Shown: positions 52,233 to 61,055, numbered from the stretch's first letter. The stretch is 64,000 nucleotides of DNA from Roseimarinus sediminis (GCF_050433125.1 NZ_JBNPXV010000003.1:1-64000); one strand, 5' to 3'. Translations and numbers: made by a program. Notes: generated by a model from the letters alone, not told the origin.

Positions 52233-54593
52233 CTATTTGGAGATAAAATATCTGATTTTCACATTCAACGACCTTCCCGGCTTTTGCAGCGCATAATTGT
52301 CGTACAAGGCCCGGTTGAAGACGTTTCGACACTCGATGGAAACATTGTAACGCTTATTCAGCGACCAAGTAACAGAGGCATTGTGTGAAAGCTGTCGGGG
52401 AATGGTGTATTTGGCTGAAGGGACGCCCAGGTTGGGCCACTTCAGATAAAAAGCCTCGACAAACACCACCGACCAGTTAACACTGGTTTTCGAATTCTTT
52501 AGCAGAAAATCATCGAAGGTCATGCCTGCCGACAAATTGCTGAACCAATATGGAACATTGGGAATGCGCACCTTGTAATAACCGGTGGACGCATCCAGGT
52601 TAATCATGTTTTGATAGGTCGTATTCCATTCAAAGTTGAAGCGCTGCATGTACTGGTATTTCACATTGCCCTCGAAACTATTCACCCTAGCACTTCGCAG
52701 GTTCTGATACTGACTGGTGATGGCAGCCACATCGAGCCGGATCAGATCGCTGGCCAGTCGGTACAGATAATTTCCTTCGACCAGCAGCCGGTGTTTCGAC
52801 GACAGCAGATTCCACATGATGCCCGCATTCAGGTTCTGACTGCTTTCGGGTTTCAGGTAGGGATTGTTTTTCAGCAGGAAGCCATCGCCCATCAGTTCGT
52901 ACACTTCGGGAAGGCGGTAGGTATTTTCGTACGATACTTTCAACTGTACTTCGGGCCTGATAAACCAGGTAGAAGCCGCACCAAAACTTTGCCGCATAAA
53001 GGCCTGCCTGTTTTGGGCATAACTCCCCCACGCGGCTTCCACCACTTCGACCTCCATGGCAAAGCGCTTATAAAAAATATTGGTTGAAAGCCGCTCATCG
53101 AGGGCTTTGTTCTGATACCCTGCCCCCAACACATGTTTGTTCAACACATTGGGTTCGTCAAAAGGGATGATGTAAGGACTGAGCGGATCGCTTCCCTCAC
53201 GGCGGAACCAGGCATAGTTATGATTCAGCACAAAAGCATGTCGCGAATTCAGTTCATAGCTTACATTGCTGCTGGTGCTTACACTCCGGTCGTTAAAGCT
53301 GAAAAGCGATTTGTCGCGCGACAGCTCACCCGAAGTACCAATGGCTTCAACATAATAGTCGCCATGCCAGTTGTACTGACGCGAACTGCTGTCGGCCACC
53401 AGCGAGTTGCCATGAAGCAACGAACTGTAGAAACGCACATCGAGGCCTTCGGTAAAAAGCGCTTCTTTTTTGTATTTCAACGAGGCCACCAGCTGTTCGT
53501 TGGTACGATAAACCTGACCTGCCACCTGGTTCATGTTCACACCGGTTTGAATTTCCTTGTAATTGCCCGAAGCGATGATTCCTGCCATCAGCTGATCAGC
53601 AAAGCGGCGATTTTGCCAGCCGGCTTCAAGCTGCAACATGCCCGAACGATAGGTATCGTTAAAGCGTTCTACACTTTCGACGCCCTTAAAGGCCCTGGTT
53701 TCATTGTCGTAAATTTCGACATCAACCTTGTAATTATTGTCAGAATAAGAAGCAAAGGCGTTGATTCCGGCTGTAAAACCACTTTCGGGATGAACATGCC
53801 TGCTCAGCAGCGACAGCCGGTGGGTATTAAATGAACCCAGGCTGTACGACGCGTCGACAAAACTTTTCACATCGCTGCGGGTAACTATGTTCACGGCACC
53901 ACCCAGCGCATCCGATCCCAGATCGACCGGCACCACTCCTTTGTACACCTCAATTTGTTCAGCCATGTTAATGGGAATGTTGTTCAGCGACATGGATGAA
54001 CCGTAATAATCCATGGGCACACCATCGATAAAAAACTTGATCTGCCTTCCTGAAAAACCATTCAGACTGAAATTGAAGCCGGATCCCAGGCCGCCTTCTT
54101 CACGGATTCTTACACCGGTGACCTTCCCCAGTACCAGATTAATATCCTGGTTAGTATTTTGCAAGGGTTCGGCATCGATGGCCGAAATGGTAAAAGCCTG
54201 TTGCCGGGCCTGTGCTGCCTTGCTCTTTCCGGTAATCAACACCTCACTCACTGCAAGATCTACCGGATCGAGCACTATTTCAAGCACTTTATCAGTAAGA
54301 CCATCCATCCTGAATGTGGATGTGTATTCACTGAAACCCAGGCATTGTACCCTGATCAGGTATTCCCCCTCGCTTACATCCGCTATGGAAAAAAAACCCG
54401 CAGCATCGCTTACCGTTCCCCTGCCACTTTCTTCGATCAGTAAGGCAGCAAAGGGCACGGCTGTACCATCGTCGGATGAGATAACCTTTCCACGAATAAC
54501 GGCCGATTTGTTTTGTCCGAGGAGCAGGATCGGACAAAACAAAAGCAGGAAATAAATCAATAGTTGCCTGGACAATTTTATGGTTTGTTGCAT
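52233..54593 (-). CDS. TonB-dependent receptor (XusA-like)
   Basis: A 786-residue outer-membrane receptor. A signal peptide (LLIYFLLLFCPILLLGQ) is followed by an N-terminal carboxypeptidase-regulatory-like domain (VIRGKVISSDDGTAVPFAAL), the plug (INLVLGKVTGVRIREEGGLG; QIEVYKGVVPVDLGSDALGG) and a full 22-strand barrel ending in an aromatic strand (SLNVKIRYFISK). It should import a ferric siderophore or heme using TonB energy. It is the first gene of a four-gene operon with the DUF4374 lipoprotein, PepSY protein and diflavin reductase. No Fur box was recognised. Confidence 0.93.
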   Translation of the reverse strand: MQQTIKLSRQLLIYFLLLFCPILLLGQNKSAVIRGKVISSDDGTAVPFAALLIEESGRGTVSDAAGFFSIADVSEGEYLIRVQCLGFSEYTSTFRMDGLTDKVLEIVLDPVDLAVSEVLITGKSKAAQARQQAFTISAIDAEPLQNTNQDINLVLGKVTGVRIREEGGLGSGFNFSLNGFSGRQIKFFIDGVPMDYYGSSMSLNNIPINMAEQIEVYKGVVPVDLGSDALGGAVNIVTRSDVKSFVDASYSLGSFNTHRLSLLSRHVHPESGFTAGINAFASYSDNNYKVDVEIYDNETRAFKGVESVERFNDTYRSGMLQLEAGWQNRRFADQLMAGIIASGNYKEIQTGVNMNQVAGQVYRTNEQLVASLKYKKEALFTEGLDVRFYSSLLHGNSLVADSSSRQYNWHGDYYVEAIGTSGELSRDKSLFSFNDRSVSTSSNVSYELNSRHAFVLNHNYAWFRREGSDPLSPYIIPFDEPNVLNKHVLGAGYQNKALDERLSTNIFYKRFAMEVEVVEAAWGSYAQNRQAFMRQSFGAASTWFIRPEVQLKVSYENTYRLPEVYELMGDGFLLKNNPYLKPESSQNLNAGIMWNLLSSKHRLLVEGNYLYRLASDLIRLDVAAITSQYQNLRSARVNSFEGNVKYQYMQRFNFEWNTTYQNMINLDASTGYYKVRIPNVPYWFSNLSAGMTFDDFLLKNSKTSVNWSVVFVEAFYLKWPNLGVPSAKYTIPRQLSHNASVTWSLNKRYNVSIECRNVFNRALYDNYALQKPGRSLNVKIRYFISK

Positions 54594-54625
54594 TGATTAA
54601 TAAAAAATGAAATGAACTGATGCAA

Positions 54626-54653
54626 CAAAACTATTACCTCCACTTAGGGGCAA
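54626..54653 (-). promoter_or_regulatory. Promoter of the iron-uptake operon
   Basis: On the minus strand TAGTTTTG (54626-54633) matches TAnnTTTG and a TTG lies 17-20 nt upstream (54651-54656 holds TTGTTG). It is 33 nt before the receptor ATG. Confidence 0.55.
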
Positions 54654-54801
54654 CAATACCAAGATATAATGAATTTAGGGCAAAAAGCGGGCAAGAATCA
54701 AACGCATACAGACCTCAACAACAGGACTATAAGAAATTCATCTCATAAGATGTTGGTATTTTATTAAACGCGCAAAAAAGCCGTATACAGGCAGGAAGTA
54801 T

Positions 54802-54832
54802 AAAAAAACTCCCCCCGGGCGGGAGGAGTTTT
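54802..54832 (-). terminator. Terminator of the carboxynorspermidine synthase gene
   Basis: On the minus strand aaaactcctcccgcc folds back on gggggagttt, with a T-run after it. It starts 6 nt after the stop codon. Confidence 0.8.
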
Positions 54833-54837
54833 GTGTT

Positions 54838-56031
54838 TTAAAGTTCCAGATCGATGTCGTGCAATTCGACCCAGGGCAGGCCCTGTTTGGCCACTTCTTC
54901 GAGGAAGGGATCGGGATTAAATTCTTCAACGTTGAATACACCTTCGCCTTTCCATATTCCTTTAAGGTACATCATTGCACCCACCATGGCGGGCACCCCG
55001 GTGGTGTAACTAACTCCCTGGGCACCTGTTTCCTTGTAGGCCACTTCGTGACTGCAATTATTGTAAATGTAATAGGTCTTTTCTTTTCCGTCTTTGATAC
55101 CACTGATGCGGCATCCAATTGATGTTTCGCCGGTATAGTTTTCGCCCAGCTCGCCCGGATCGGGCAATACCGCTTTCAGGAACTTGATAGGAACAATTTC
55201 CTTTCCTTCAAATACAATGGGTTCAATTCCGGCCATGCCTATGTTTTGAATTACCCGCAGGTGGGTCAGGTATTCCTGGCCAAAAGTCATCCAGAAACGG
55301 GCTCTTTTGAGCGTCGGAAAATTCTTCACCAGCGACTCAAGCTCTTCGTGATAAATAAGGTACGACTCTTTGGGTCCGATATTGGGATAGTTCAATGGCT
55401 GATGAATTTCGTGCGGTTCAGTGAGTTTCCATTCGCCATTCTCCCAGTATTTGCCCTTCTGGGTCACCTCCCTGATGTTAATCTCCGGGTTGAAATTGGT
55501 GGCAAATGCCTTTCCGTGATCACCGGCGTTGCAATCGACAATATCGAGCGTATGCAACTCGTCGAAATGATGCCTGGCAGCATAGGCAGTATAGATACTG
55601 GTAACACCCGGGTCGAAACCACAACCCAGAATTCCTGTAATTCCAGCCTCTTTAAACTTATCCTGATAAGCCCACTGCCAGCTGTATTCAAATTTAGCTT
55701 CATTCTCGGGCTCATAATTGGCCGTATCGAGGTAGGCAGTTTTGGTCTCGAGACAGGCATCCATGATGGTCAGATCCTGGTATGGCAAGGCCACATTCAC
55801 CACAATGTCGGGCCGAAACGATTGGATCAGTGCAACCAGTTCGGGCACTTTGTTGGCATCAACCTGTGCTGTTTGGATACGGTTCCCCCCCACTGCTGCT
55901 GCAATGGCATCACATTTCGATTTTGTACGGCTGGCAAGCATGATGTCGGTAAAAACATCGGCATTGGCTGCCATTTTGTGAGCAACTACGGTGCCTACAC
56001 CGCCTGCTCCGATTATGAGTACTCGTCCCAC
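54838..56031 (-). CDS. Carboxynorspermidine/carboxyspermidine synthase
   Basis: A 397-residue enzyme of the saccharopine-dehydrogenase family. The N-terminal Rossmann motif is GRVLIIGAGGVGTVVAHKMA. Family motifs are VNVALPYQDLTIMDACLETK, GCGFDPGVTSIYTAYAA and YKETGAQGVSYTTGVPAMVG. It condenses putrescine (or diaminopropane) with aspartate semialdehyde using NADPH, the first step of spermidine synthesis by the carboxyspermidine route; nspC at 59039 is the second. The frame is open to a TTG at 56061, but the GTG at 56031 gives the usual family start (MGRVLIIG). It is transcribed alone. Confidence 0.9.
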   Translation of the reverse strand: MGRVLIIGAGGVGTVVAHKMAANADVFTDIMLASRTKSKCDAIAAAVGGNRIQTAQVDANKVPELVALIQSFRPDIVVNVALPYQDLTIMDACLETKTAYLDTANYEPENEAKFEYSWQWAYQDKFKEAGITGILGCGFDPGVTSIYTAYAARHHFDELHTLDIVDCNAGDHGKAFATNFNPEINIREVTQKGKYWENGEWKLTEPHEIHQPLNYPNIGPKESYLIYHEELESLVKNFPTLKRARFWMTFGQEYLTHLRVIQNIGMAGIEPIVFEGKEIVPIKFLKAVLPDPGELGENYTGETSIGCRISGIKDGKEKTYYIYNNCSHEVAYKETGAQGVSYTTGVPAMVGAMMYLKGIWKGEGVFNVEEFNPDPFLEEVAKQGLPWVELHDIDLEL

Positions 56032-56181
56032 TAAGTTTTTTGTTTTTAAATGGTTATGCAATCTTTCAAATAAAGTGTGGCAAATATCTGCTTTTTTTCA
56101 AAACTGCCACCTTTACAATATCATCTTTTTTATTCCAAATTCAAAAAAAAATGCGCATTTAATAGGTCCTAAAAACGTTCA

Positions 56182-56202
56182 TTCGTCCCAAATCGGGACG
56201 AA
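56182..56202. promoter_or_regulatory. 8-bp-arm palindrome with GTCCC/GGGAC core
   Basis: ttcgtccc (56182-56189) and gggacgaa (56195-56202) are perfect complements around a 5-nt spacer. It lies in the divergent gap between the synthase and the 56292 gene, about 30 nt before a -7-like TATACTTG (56233-56240). It may be an operator or a hairpin. Confidence 0.6.
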
Positions 56203-56291
56203 ACAACAAGGTTCTGAAAATATAAAAAACTGTATACTTGCGTCTTACATTTTTAGGCACTTGAATTGCTAAAGGCGGCAAGGTTTTTTAA

Positions 56292-56801
56292 ATGACAATT
56301 TTGATGAGCATTACAGTGAAGCAGTTATTTATTTTTATTTTATTACTGCTCGGTGCAGGCAGCGCAACAGCAGGAAAGCAGGGATCGTTCGCAGGCTACC
56401 GGCAACTTACCGACAAACAGATTTTGTTTGTATCGACCAAAGGAGTTCAGGTAGTTTTCAATGCCTACGACAATTACAATCTGGGAATGGAGTGCCACAG
56501 TGAAACTGCTGGTTCAACACTGATTTTACCGGAGCACATTGCGCAACACCGCGAATTGCAGGGGTCAATTTATATTGAAGAGCTCGACGAGCTGATGCAG
56601 CTTACTACCACAACGAACGACGGGCTGCTAATCATTGTTGACAAACGAAATTTCGAATTTACCTTCATCGACAAGGAAACGAAACTCGAAATTCAGCCTG
56701 AACATCCCCTGCTATCGGGAACCATCAGCAAAAACAATAAAATTATTGCATTTATTCCTTCCGGCGATTCGACACAACAAGCAGGCGATAACCGCTTGTG
56801 A
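56292..56801 (+). CDS. Secreted protein of unknown function
   Basis: A 169-residue protein with a signal peptide (QLFIFILLLLGAGSATAG). I do not recognise the mature domain. It has alternating hydrophobic and charged stretches suggesting beta structure (ILFVSTKGVQVVFNAYDNYN; LLIIVDKRNFEFTFIDKETK). One cysteine is present. It is monocistronic with a strong terminator and a candidate palindromic operator upstream. ATG at 56304 (MSITVKQLF) is an alternative start. Confidence 0.7.
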   Translation: MTILMSITVKQLFIFILLLLGAGSATAGKQGSFAGYRQLTDKQILFVSTKGVQVVFNAYDNYNLGMECHSETAGSTLILPEHIAQHRELQGSIYIEELDELMQLTTTTNDGLLIIVDKRNFEFTFIDKETKLEIQPEHPLLSGTISKNNKIIAFIPSGDSTQQAGDNRL

Positions 56802-56830
56802 AATACGAGGGGAAACGTGAATTGGGACGA

Positions 56831-56856
56831 GGCTGCCTTCAGGGGCAGCCTTTTTT
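56831..56856 (+). terminator. Terminator after the 56292 gene
   Basis: ggctgcc pairs with ggcagcc around ttcagg, followed by six T residues. Confidence 0.9.
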
Positions 56857-56891
56857 GTGTTCAGCTGCACAGCCAACAGGGAATGATTAAG

Positions 56892-57340
56892 ATGAACAAA
56901 GTGGTTTTTGGATGAAGCCCAATATTTTTTGATAAGGCTTTAAGAGCTTTTGATGATGACCTTGCTGATTTTGATGATGACCATGCTGTTTTTGATGAGG
57001 GTTTTGCGCACTTTCGATGACCTTCGAAAAAACACTTTTGTTCATCCAAATGACAACATTGCTCATCAAAAGTTGCAAGTTGAGCATCAAAAGGTCTAAG
57101 TTTTTCATCCAAACGACAACATTCAACATCAAAAAGAAAACTTTACTCATCCAAACGTCAACATTCAACGTCAAAAAGAAAACTTTACTCATCCAAACGT
57201 CAACATTCAACGTCAAAAAGAAAACATTGCTCATCTAAAGCTGCAAGTTGAGCATCAAAAGGTCTAAGTTGTTCATCCAAACGACAATATTGAGCATCCA
57301 AACTATAACATCGAGTATCAAAAAAATCAGGTTTGAAATC
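56892..57340. repeat. Head-to-head 21-bp minisatellite
   Basis: The left part (about 56905-57015) repeats ttttgatgatgaccttgct-type 21-bp units on the plus strand. The right part (about 57030-57325) repeats the same kind of unit on the minus strand (tcatcaaaa/tcatccaaa words on the plus strand). Two exact 42-bp copies lie at 57136-57177 and 57178-57219. The arrays face each other around about 57020. Open frames across it are only repeated 7-residue words interrupted by stops, so I do not call a gene. Confidence 0.85.
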
Positions 57341-57498
57341 TAAATGCCAAAGCAAAGCAAGCAACTGTGCAAGTACTCTGGAAATAGCAGCTGCTTAAGA
57401 ACTTTTGTGTAATGTTTCTTTGTATTTTTAAACTTTGTCAATACTTTTCGGCAGCTACGTGCTGCGTAGGCAGGGCACTCACAATTAAAATTTTAATT

Positions 57499-58356
57499 AT
57501 GGATTTAAAAGACATTCAAAAACAACTTGACCAGGTGAAGAATGAGCAGAACAATCGGTCGATTCCTAAATTTGAAGGATATTCGCCATTTGAGATGCAC
57601 CAGATTTTGCATTTTACATTCAGGAAAGACAGCCCGATTCAATTGCAGCCTTTATCGGACAGCGACTACAAAGAAATCCCGATACTCAACCAGATCAGGT
57701 ATTTAACCGAGGTGATTGAAAAAAATGGTGAGCTTAAATTAACAAGTAAGGGATTCCTGCCCACAAAAATTGTTTCTGACCTCTATCAACAAGGATTCTT
57801 AAAAGATTACTATATTGAGAAGGGACTTTCTAAACTATACAAAGAGACTGATTCAATGACGGTTAATTTAACCCGAATATTGATTGAGCTTTCCGGATTG
57901 ACTAAAAAGAGAAACGGAAAACTAAGTCTGACAAAAAATACAAGTAAAGTACTGGATGACAATTTCAAATTATTAGAATTATTATTATCAACGTTCGCAA
58001 CGAAATTCAATTGGGCTTATTACGATGGCTATGGTGAGAACCAGATTGGACAACTCGGATATGGATTTTCAATGATTTTATTATCAAAATACGGACACGA
58101 AAAGCGCCCGGATTCATTTTATGCCGAAAAGTATTTTAAAGCCTTTCCGCAGTTGCTCGATTATTTAGAACCCGATTATGATACCTTAGAAAGATACTCG
58201 GCAAGATGTTATTCAATTCGGACTTTTGAGAGATTTTTGGATTATTTTGGATTGGTAAAGATTGACACAGAAGGGAAAAGACTTGATTCAATAAGATCTA
58301 TCACAAAAACAGATTTATTCGACAAATTAATCAAATGTACGCCACACAAGCAATAG
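57499..58356 (+). CDS. Conserved protein of unknown function
   Basis: A 285-residue soluble protein starting at MDLKDIQKQLDQVKNEQNN. I do not recognise a named domain. Sequence words such as IPKFEGYSPFEMHQILHFTF, VNLTRILIELSGLTKKRNG and FNWAYYDGYGENQIGQLGYG look well conserved, and I recall similar proteins in other Bacteroidota, without a function. The longer frame from 57412 is unlikely, because the extra 29 residues cover AT-rich non-coding sequence. It lies in an accessory block between a repeat array and an XRE-type regulator. Confidence 0.75.
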   Translation: MDLKDIQKQLDQVKNEQNNRSIPKFEGYSPFEMHQILHFTFRKDSPIQLQPLSDSDYKEIPILNQIRYLTEVIEKNGELKLTSKGFLPTKIVSDLYQQGFLKDYYIEKGLSKLYKETDSMTVNLTRILIELSGLTKKRNGKLSLTKNTSKVLDDNFKLLELLLSTFATKFNWAYYDGYGENQIGQLGYGFSMILLSKYGHEKRPDSFYAEKYFKAFPQLLDYLEPDYDTLERYSARCYSIRTFERFLDYFGLVKIDTEGKRLDSIRSITKTDLFDKLIKCTPHKQ

Positions 58357-58406
58357 CTTAAGGGAGTTTAGCACTGCCAGGCCGCCCCCTGCCTGTTTGC
58401 AAAATA

Positions 58407-58453
58407 CCAACAACAAGCGCAATGTCGGGTAAATGTCGTGCAAGTGCTGTTGG
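58407..58453. repeat. Imperfect inverted repeat after the 57499 gene
   Basis: ccaaca and tgttgg flank a partly complementary interior (acaagcgca against tcgtgcaagtgc). It is a roughly 47-nt hairpin in a non-coding gap. It is not a terminator, since no T-run follows. The shape is reminiscent of a recombination site, but nothing here proves that. Confidence 0.45.
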
Positions 58454-58497
58454 AAAGTTACCTGAATAAGTCTGAAATTTGACATCAAAAAAAGAAT

Positions 58498-59028
58498 ATG
58501 GAAACAGGAAAGCTTATCAAAGAATTACGCCTGAAAAAGGGCATGACCCAGGACGAGTTGGCTAATAAGACTAAAATCAGCAGCAGAACAATACAACGCA
58601 TCGAAAACGGCGAAGTAGTTCCCCGGTCGCACAGCCTTCAGATGATTGCCAGGGCACTTGATGTTGATTTTAATATGTTTGTTAAGCCTGAAACAGACAA
58701 GATTCAGCCAAATCATATGAAAGACAACAACAACTATCTGGGTCTGCTTCATTTAAGTGCCATCGTTCCCCTCATCGTTCCTACAATTTTGATATGGAAT
58801 CTGAAAAAAGATATCGTAAACAGCCTCACTGAACATTATCGTACGGTTATGTCCTTTCAAGTGATGATTCTTGGCGTTGTGCTGGGATGTTTATGGGTTT
58901 ATTGGTGGACCGGTCAGTTAATCCCCTTAATTGGTGTATTGTTTATGAACGCCCTTTTTTCAATATTCAATACCTTAAAAGTAATGAGCGGAGAACCCTA
59001 TTTAAAAATGCCATTTATTAAAAAATGA
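58498..59028 (+). CDS. XRE-family HTH regulator with membrane domain
   Basis: A 176-residue protein. Residues 1-65 are an XRE helix-turn-helix (LIKELRLKKGMTQDELANKT, KISSRTIQRIENGEVVPRSH). Residues about 78-165 hold three hydrophobic helices (LGLLHLSAIVPLIVPTILIW; MILGVVLGCLWVYWWTGQLI; IGVLFMNALFSIFN), a DUF4870-type membrane module. It would sit in the membrane and bind DNA from there. No target is obvious. It is convergent with nspC, 10 nt apart. Confidence 0.85.
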   Translation: METGKLIKELRLKKGMTQDELANKTKISSRTIQRIENGEVVPRSHSLQMIARALDVDFNMFVKPETDKIQPNHMKDNNNYLGLLHLSAIVPLIVPTILIWNLKKDIVNSLTEHYRTVMSFQVMILGVVLGCLWVYWWTGQLIPLIGVLFMNALFSIFNTLKVMSGEPYLKMPFIKK

Positions 59029-59038
59029 AACAATTCAA

Positions 59039-60181
59039 CTACGACAACTTCGACTTGTAATCTTCGTATCCAAAACTTCGCAAGAGCTGAAAGCCATCGC
59101 GCTCATTCCATTTGCCAATCGAAGGATGCTGAACACCGTTAAAGAAGGTGGTCTTCACCATGGTATAGTGGATCATGTCGTCGAACACAATGCGATCGCC
59201 CGCTTTTAATTCTTTATCGAACGACCAATAACCGACGTAATCGCCTGAGAGGCAGGAGTTCCCCCCCATACGGTAAGTAGCTTTACCTTGCACGGGTTCG
59301 TAATGACTGCCAATAATTCGGGGTTTGTAGGGCATTTCAAGACAGTCGGGCATGTGGGCGGCAAACGAAACATCGAGCATGGCGGTTTTGATTCCGTGGT
59401 TCTCCACCACATCGAGCACGGTCGAAACCAGGTAGCCGGTTTCCCAGGCAAAGGCGCTTCCCGGCTCCAGAATCACCTCAAGGCCGGTACGTGTGCGGAA
59501 ATCAATCAGCAAATCGACCAGGTGATCGATCATGTAATCCTTGTGCGTCATCAGATGACCGCCTCCCATGTTCACCCATTTGATCTGATTGAAATAGCGG
59601 CCAAATTTATCTTCAAAAGCCTTCAGCGTTTTTTCCAGATCGAACGATTTTGATTCACACAGCGTGTGAAAGTGCAGTCCTTCGATGGCTTCAGGCAGCC
59701 GGTCGGGCAACTGGGCGGCAATCATGCCCAGCCGTGATCCCGGGGCACAGGGGTTGTACAATTCGGTTTCCACTTCGGAGAACTCTGGATTGACACGCAG
59801 TCCCAACGAAACCTTCTTTTCCTGCTTTTGTACCAGAGGTAAAAACCGTTCGAACTGACTCAGTGAATTAAAAGTAATGTGACTGGAATAAGACAAGATC
59901 GAAGGAAAATCCTCATCGGTATAAACCGGCGCATAGGTATGGGCCGGTGCACCAAATTCTTCGGCTGCCAGACGGGCCTCATTCAGCGAACTGGCAGTAC
60001 TTGCTCCAATGTATTTTTTCACCAGCGGAAAAGCACTCCACATGGCAAAACCCTTAAATGCCAATATAATATCGATGCCTGCCCTTTCTTTTACCGAAGC
60101 GATCAATTTTAAATTGCGTTCGAGCAAATGTTCATCGAGTACAAAGCAGGGAGAAGGTATTTTGGAAAAGTCAATGGCCAT
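59039..60181 (-). CDS. nspC: Carboxynorspermidine/carboxyspermidine decarboxylase
   Basis: A 380-residue PLP enzyme of the alanine-racemase-fold decarboxylase family, full length. The PLP lysine is K43 in ILAFKGFAMWSAFPLVKKYI. Other motifs are GLHFHTLCESKSFD, WVNMGGGHLMTHKDYM and VILEPGSAFAWETGYLV. It removes CO2 from carboxyspermidine or carboxynorspermidine to give the polyamine. It completes the pathway begun by the synthase at 54838. It begins 1 nt after the dapA stop codon, so the two are co-transcribed; both use aspartate-semialdehyde-linked chemistry. Confidence 0.94.
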   Translation of the reverse strand: MAIDFSKIPSPCFVLDEHLLERNLKLIASVKERAGIDIILAFKGFAMWSAFPLVKKYIGASTASSLNEARLAAEEFGAPAHTYAPVYTDEDFPSILSYSSHITFNSLSQFERFLPLVQKQEKKVSLGLRVNPEFSEVETELYNPCAPGSRLGMIAAQLPDRLPEAIEGLHFHTLCESKSFDLEKTLKAFEDKFGRYFNQIKWVNMGGGHLMTHKDYMIDHLVDLLIDFRTRTGLEVILEPGSAFAWETGYLVSTVLDVVENHGIKTAMLDVSFAAHMPDCLEMPYKPRIIGSHYEPVQGKATYRMGGNSCLSGDYVGYWSFDKELKAGDRIVFDDMIHYTMVKTTFFNGVQHPSIGKWNERDGFQLLRSFGYEDYKSKLS

Positions 60182-60182
60182 C

Positions 60183-61055
60183 TTACATCGTTTTCAGCAC
60201 TTCGCCAATTTCACGGAAAGTAACATCACTCACGGGGCAAAGGGGCAAACGCAGTGCATTATCTATCATTCCGCGCTGATTCAGAACGGCTTTCACTCCT
60301 GCCGGATTGCCATCAACAAAAAGCAATTCAATCAGGTCGGCATAGCTTTCCTGAAGTGCTTTGGCATCGGCTGACTGATCGATGCATTGACGGGTAAGCT
60401 GCACCACTTCGGCAGGAAAAGCGTTGGCCATGACCGAGATAACACCGTCGCCTCCCAGCGAGGCAATGTCGTAAATCATGGCATCGTCGCCACTAAGTAC
60501 CAGAAAATCGGCAGGTGCATTTTCAATAATGGTTTTAATTTGTTTTTTATCGCCCGATGCTTCCTTTACTCCAATAAATTTATCGGAGGCTTTTGCCAGC
60601 CGCAGGGTGGTGGCTGCTTCCATGTTAACTCCGCTGCGCGAGGGAACATTGTATAACACAATGGGGACAGGGCTCACTTCGGCAATGGCCATAAAATGAA
60701 GGAAAAGACCTTCCTGGGTGGGTTTATTGTAGTAGGGAACAACCGAAAGAATGGCATCGACGCCTTCGAGGTCGGCCGATTGAATATGGCTGATCACTTC
60801 GGCTGTATTGTTACCACCAAAGCCAACCATCAGCGGCAGACGTCCGTTCACTTTTTTTCTGATAAAGCGGTACACCTGATGCCGTTCATCGTGGCTCAGG
60901 GTCGCCGTTTCGGCGGTAGTTCCCAGAGCAACCAGGAAATCGACCCCGCTTTCGATCTGGTATTCCAATACCCTGCCCAGGGCATCAAAATCGACACTGA
61001 GGTCGTTTTTAAACGGTGTAATAACTGCTGGTCCGGTACCTTTAAATAGCTTCAT
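60183..61055 (-). CDS. dapA: 4-hydroxy-tetrahydrodipicolinate synthase
   Basis: A 290-residue DapA, standard length. It condenses pyruvate with aspartate semialdehyde in lysine and diaminopimelate synthesis. The Schiff-base lysine is K164 in FIGVKEASGDK. The tyrosine relay residue is Y135 in PIVLYNVPSRSGVN, and the substrate-binding TTAET lies at 46-50. It is first of a two-gene operon with nspC. Confidence 0.96.
   Translation of the reverse strand: MKLFKGTGPAVITPFKNDLSVDFDALGRVLEYQIESGVDFLVALGTTAETATLSHDERHQVYRFIRKKVNGRLPLMVGFGGNNTAEVISHIQSADLEGVDAILSVVPYYNKPTQEGLFLHFMAIAEVSPVPIVLYNVPSRSGVNMEAATTLRLAKASDKFIGVKEASGDKKQIKTIIENAPADFLVLSGDDAMIYDIASLGGDGVISVMANAFPAEVVQLTRQCIDQSADAKALQESYADLIELLFVDGNPAGVKAVLNQRGMIDNALRLPLCPVSDVTFREIGEVLKTM

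Noticed and set aside
53133..53834. 233-codon open frame opposite the TonB receptor gene
   Set aside because: Shadow of the receptor barrel coding strand; no signal, motif or start context of its own.
55246..56034. 262-codon plus-strand open frame opposite the carboxynorspermidine synthase
   Set aside because: Shadow of a conserved enzyme gene; reverse-complement codon pattern and no promoter.
56887..57238. Open frames of 73-115 codons on both strands of the 21-bp repeat
   Set aside because: They exist because the repeat period is a multiple of three. All frames show 7-residue repeats and there is no ribosome-binding site or domain.
56892..57340. CRISPR array
   Set aside because: Units are contiguous 21-bp degenerate repeats without unique spacers, the orientation flips, and no cas gene is present.
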